Below, piece by piece: positions 6,571 through 9,049 of a stretch of 9,049 nucleotides of DNA (position 1 is its first letter; each line of letters starts with the position of its first letter). Source of the stretch: an uncultured Bacteroidota bacterium (GTDB taxonomy: Bacteria; Bacteroidota; Bacteroidia; B-17B0; Aurantibacillaceae); NCBI GenBank assembly GCA_937868675.1, contig CALMNJ010000022.1, positions 1-9,049 of the forward strand. The letters run 5' to 3'. Below the pieces are notes generated by a model. That model made no database searches, was not told the origin of the DNA, and worked only from the letters and a program-made list of their open reading frames with translations. A program made the position numbers and the translations under genes.

Positions 6571-8987
6571 TTGAACCGCCCGAAACCAATATTTTTCCTT
6601 TTGTGCGCCCTGTCTTTCCTTCAGCTCCGGGCCCAGCAGTACAGCTTCCGTAATTATTCGGTGAAAGACGGGGTGGCTCAGTCGCAGGTGTACAGCCTGC
6701 TGCAGGACAGCCGCGGGTTTTTGTGGATGGGCACACGGGGCGGCGGACTAACGCGTTACGACGGCGTAAATTTTAAAACGTTTACAGTAAAGGATGGGTT
6801 GGTGAACAATTACGTGTTTGAAGTAAAAGAGGGGCCCGACGGTAAATTATGGATTGGCACCAACAACGGGCTTTCGGTTTACAACGGTATTGCTTTTGTA
6901 AACTACATTCCGAGCGGCGACTCCAGTCAGGTCTGGATTCAGCACCTATCCTTCGATAAAAAAGGCCGGGCCTGGCTGGCTACCAACAACGGCATTTTGT
7001 TGTTCGACGAAACAAAAACATTCAGCAACATCAGCATCAAAGTGGGTCAGCGCAAAACCGTGATCAACTCCATTTACTGCGACAGCGACGGCTCGGTATG
7101 GTACGGCACGGCACTAGGCCTGTACAGGATAACTGAAAACAATCGCCTGTTTAACGTTGAAAAATACAACAACACCCCTGGCTTTCTGAGTAACTCCATT
7201 AACGTGATTAAAAAAGATAACGCCGGAAACCTTTGGGTGGGAACTTACGGCGATGGCATTTATGTGTTGCGCAAACGCCGCTTTTACCGCATTGATCCTG
7301 CCAACGAACTTTACAAACAAACCATACTCGATATTTATTTCGACCGCAGCGATAATGCCTGGATCGCCACGCTTCAGCGGGGCGTGGCGCAATACAACAC
7401 AGTGGCCAAGAGTTTTAACTGGCTGGGCGAAAACGAGGGACTGAGCAACAACCACGTGCGCAGCATTATACAGGACAACAGCGGCAACTTTTGGTTCGGC
7501 ACTTCGGGCGGCGGGGTTTGTAATTACTTTGGCAAACAATTTACCCATTACGACAAATCATCAGGGCTGGGCGGCAACTTTATTTACAGTATTTTCCGCG
7601 ACAGCAAACAGCGATTGTGGATAGGCACTTCTGACAAAGGACTGAGTGTGCTCGATAGCTCCCGCTTTTTTAATTTCAACGCTTCAAATGGTTTTGCCGA
7701 TGTAAAGGTAAAAGCCATCGGCGAAGACGACGCGGGCAATCTGTATTTTGGCACCGACGGACAGGGCGTGTACACATACGACGGCACCGGGTTTAAATTA
7801 ATTGATGAGCTGAGCCGGAAATACATCCGCTCCATTGTAAAGGACAATCTTGGTTCCCTTTGGATAGCCACTGCCGGTAATGGTTTGTACAAACTTAGCC
7901 CTGGCGAGGCCGGGTACGGCATAAAGCGGTTTACGAGCAACGACGGTTTGCTGCACGACCGGCTTACCTGCCTGCTTTACGATAAACAGGGCCGGCTTTG
8001 GTATGGTACCGAAAACGACGGCATTGGCATTATTGAAAACGACAGTGTGTTTGCAAAAGTGATTAACCGGCGCAACGGGCTGAGCTCAAACAGCATCCGG
8101 TGTTTGTGTGAAGATGGTAAAGGACGATTGTGGATTGGCACGGCGGGTTATGGCGTATGCATGCTGAATTTGTACAGCGTGAAGCACGATATAACATGTA
8201 TAGATCACACGCAGGGTCTGAGTTCGTCGAACATTTACCTGCTGGTGAGCGATGCGCGCAACAATTTATTTGCCGGAAGCGAAACCGGGCTCGACTACCT
8301 GCAGCTGGACGGAGAAGGAAAACTTACCGGTGTGAAACATTACAGCAAAGGCGAAGGATTTACAGGCATTGAAACCTGTCAGAACTCGGTGTACAAGGAT
8401 GTGGCCGGGCCTATCTGGTTTGGCACCATCAACGGGCTTTCGAAATATAATCCGGCTAATCAGATACGCAACAACAGTGAACCCATTACCAGCATTACCG
8501 ATGTGAAACTGTTTTACGAGAGCATAGCAAACACCGAGTACAAACAATTTGCAGGCGACTGGAACAAAATTTCGCAGCTTGACCTGCCGCATGATCAGAA
8601 CCGCATTTCATTTGATTTTATGGCCATTAATTTCAGTAATCCCGAGGCTGTAAAATACCAGTGGAAGCTGGAAGGCGCCGACAAAGAATGGTCGCCCGTA
8701 TCAAAAGACAAAAGCATTTCTTACTCCAACCTGAGCGCCGGTGCTTATACCTTTAAATTGCGGGCCTGCAACGAAGACGGGGTTTGGAATAAAACACCGG
8801 TAACGTTTAAATTCAGCATCAGGCCGCCCTTTTGGCTGAGCTGGTGGTTTATTGGTTCGCTGGTGATGATTGTGGTATTGAGTGTGTACGGTTTTTTCAG
8901 GTGGCGCATTAACCGCGTAAAGGCCCGCTCGGAAGAGTTGCGAAAAAAACTACAGATGGAAAAAGAAATTGTGGAGCTCGAGCAAAA
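6571..8987 (+). CDS. Two-component-regulator-propeller sensor with Y_Y_Y domain; probable histidine kinase, 3' end missing
   Basis: The frame is open from a TAA at 6556 to the contig end, with no stop. No in-frame ATG occurs before codon 53, so the start is probably TTG 6571, giving the signal peptide NRPKPIFFLLCALSFLQLRA before QQYS; TTG 6559 is an alternative. The periplasmic part has 14 Reg_prop blades, each marked by a WxGT-type motif. Examples are LWMGT 51-55, LWIGT 93-97, VWYGT 176-180, LWVGT 221-225, FWFGT 307-311, LWYGT 476-480 and IWFGT 615-619. Fourteen fits two seven-bladed propellers, as known from Bacteroides hybrid sensors. A Y_Y_Y domain (about 675-750, with YQWKLEGADKEWSPV) and one membrane helix (755-776) follow, then a coiled coil (RVKARSEELRKKLQMEKEI). 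This layout normally leads into a LytS-type kinase (His_kinase, often MNPHFIFN) paired with a LytTR regulator, but that is inference because it is off the contig. Sequence after 8987 is artefact. Confidence 0.9.
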
Positions 8988-9049
8988 AGATCGGAAGAGC
9001 ACACGTCTGAACTACAGATGGAAAAAGAAATTGTGGAGCTCGAGCAAAA
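8948..9049 (+). repeat. Exact 40-bp direct repeat created by assembly around an adapter
   Basis: Bases 8948-8987 and 9010-9049 are identical over 40 nt (both begin AACTACAGATGG and end GAGCTCGAGCAAAA), offset by 62. The unit between them is adapter sequence. Because 62 is not a multiple of three, the second copy is read in a shifted frame (NYRWKKKLWSSSK instead of LQMEKEIVELEQ), which no gene duplication under selection would show. It is best treated as an artefact. Confidence 0.93.
8988..9013 (+). other. Illumina TruSeq adapter sequence left in the contig
   Basis: AGATCGGAAGAGC (8988-9000) followed directly by ACACGTCTGAACT (9001-9013) is the known first 26 nt of the TruSeq read-1 3' adapter, with no mismatch. 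The adapter would continue CCAGTCA; here it switches to genomic sequence at the shared AACT (9010-9013). It is library DNA, not genome. The true contig ends at 8987. Confidence 0.97.

Noticed and set aside
7114..7548. Open frame of 144 codons on the minus strand under the propeller sensor
   Set aside because: Antisense to well-formed propeller blades; a shadow of a real gene that runs off the contig.
6640..8450. Periodic WxGT repeats considered as a DNA repeat array
   Set aside because: The repetition is at the protein level (beta-propeller blades) with diverged codons; not a tandem DNA repeat or CRISPR.
9011..9049. Apparent in-frame continuation of the sensor to the contig end
   Set aside because: It is read through adapter sequence and a frame-shifted duplicate, so it is not coding.

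Overview
The window looks like a contig end from a Bacteroidetes (Bacteroidota) genome, probably a metagenomic or draft assembly. Three things point there. The protein families and their best-remembered relatives are Bacteroidetes-like: a two-component-regulator-propeller sensor with a Y_Y_Y domain, a PBP1C with a cysteine-rich linker, and a PTP-type ArsC. Start codons lack Shine-Dalgarno sequences. A textbook Bacteroidetes -33/-7 promoter (TTTG-N17-TATCTTTG) lies before the sensor gene. The taxon is an inference; nothing here fixes a genus.

Layout, left to right. (1) 1-990, plus strand: the 3' end of an arsenate-reductase-like low-molecular-weight phosphatase, then a nodulin-26-like aquaglyceroporin. 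Together they look like the tail of an arsenic-detoxification operon that uses a channel instead of a pump. (2) 1016-1049: a strong hairpin terminator between convergent units. (3) 1131-3796, minus strand: katG (catalase-peroxidase) followed 47 bp later by an OsmC-family peroxiredoxin, a probable peroxide-defence operon. A 288-bp leader region lies upstream of katG. (4) 4085-6463, minus strand: pbpC, a bifunctional peptidoglycan glycosyltransferase/transpeptidase. (5) 6464-6570: a divergent promoter region. (6) 6571 to the end, plus strand: a large periplasmic sensor with 14 propeller blades, a Y_Y_Y domain, one membrane helix and the start of a coiled coil. Its kinase part is missing. It most likely starts at a TTG codon and therefore escapes any ATG-only gene call.

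The most important oddity is at the right end. Bases 8988-9013 are an exact 26-nt match to the start of the Illumina TruSeq read-1 adapter. They are followed by an exact 40-nt repeat of the sequence just before the adapter. Real genomic sequence should be taken to end at 8987. The last 62 bases are an assembly artefact, and the reading frame across them is not biological.

I see no CRISPR array, tRNA, rRNA, insertion sequence or clearly new biological system. The interesting biology is the ArsC plus NIP-type channel pairing and the propeller sensor divergent from pbpC.
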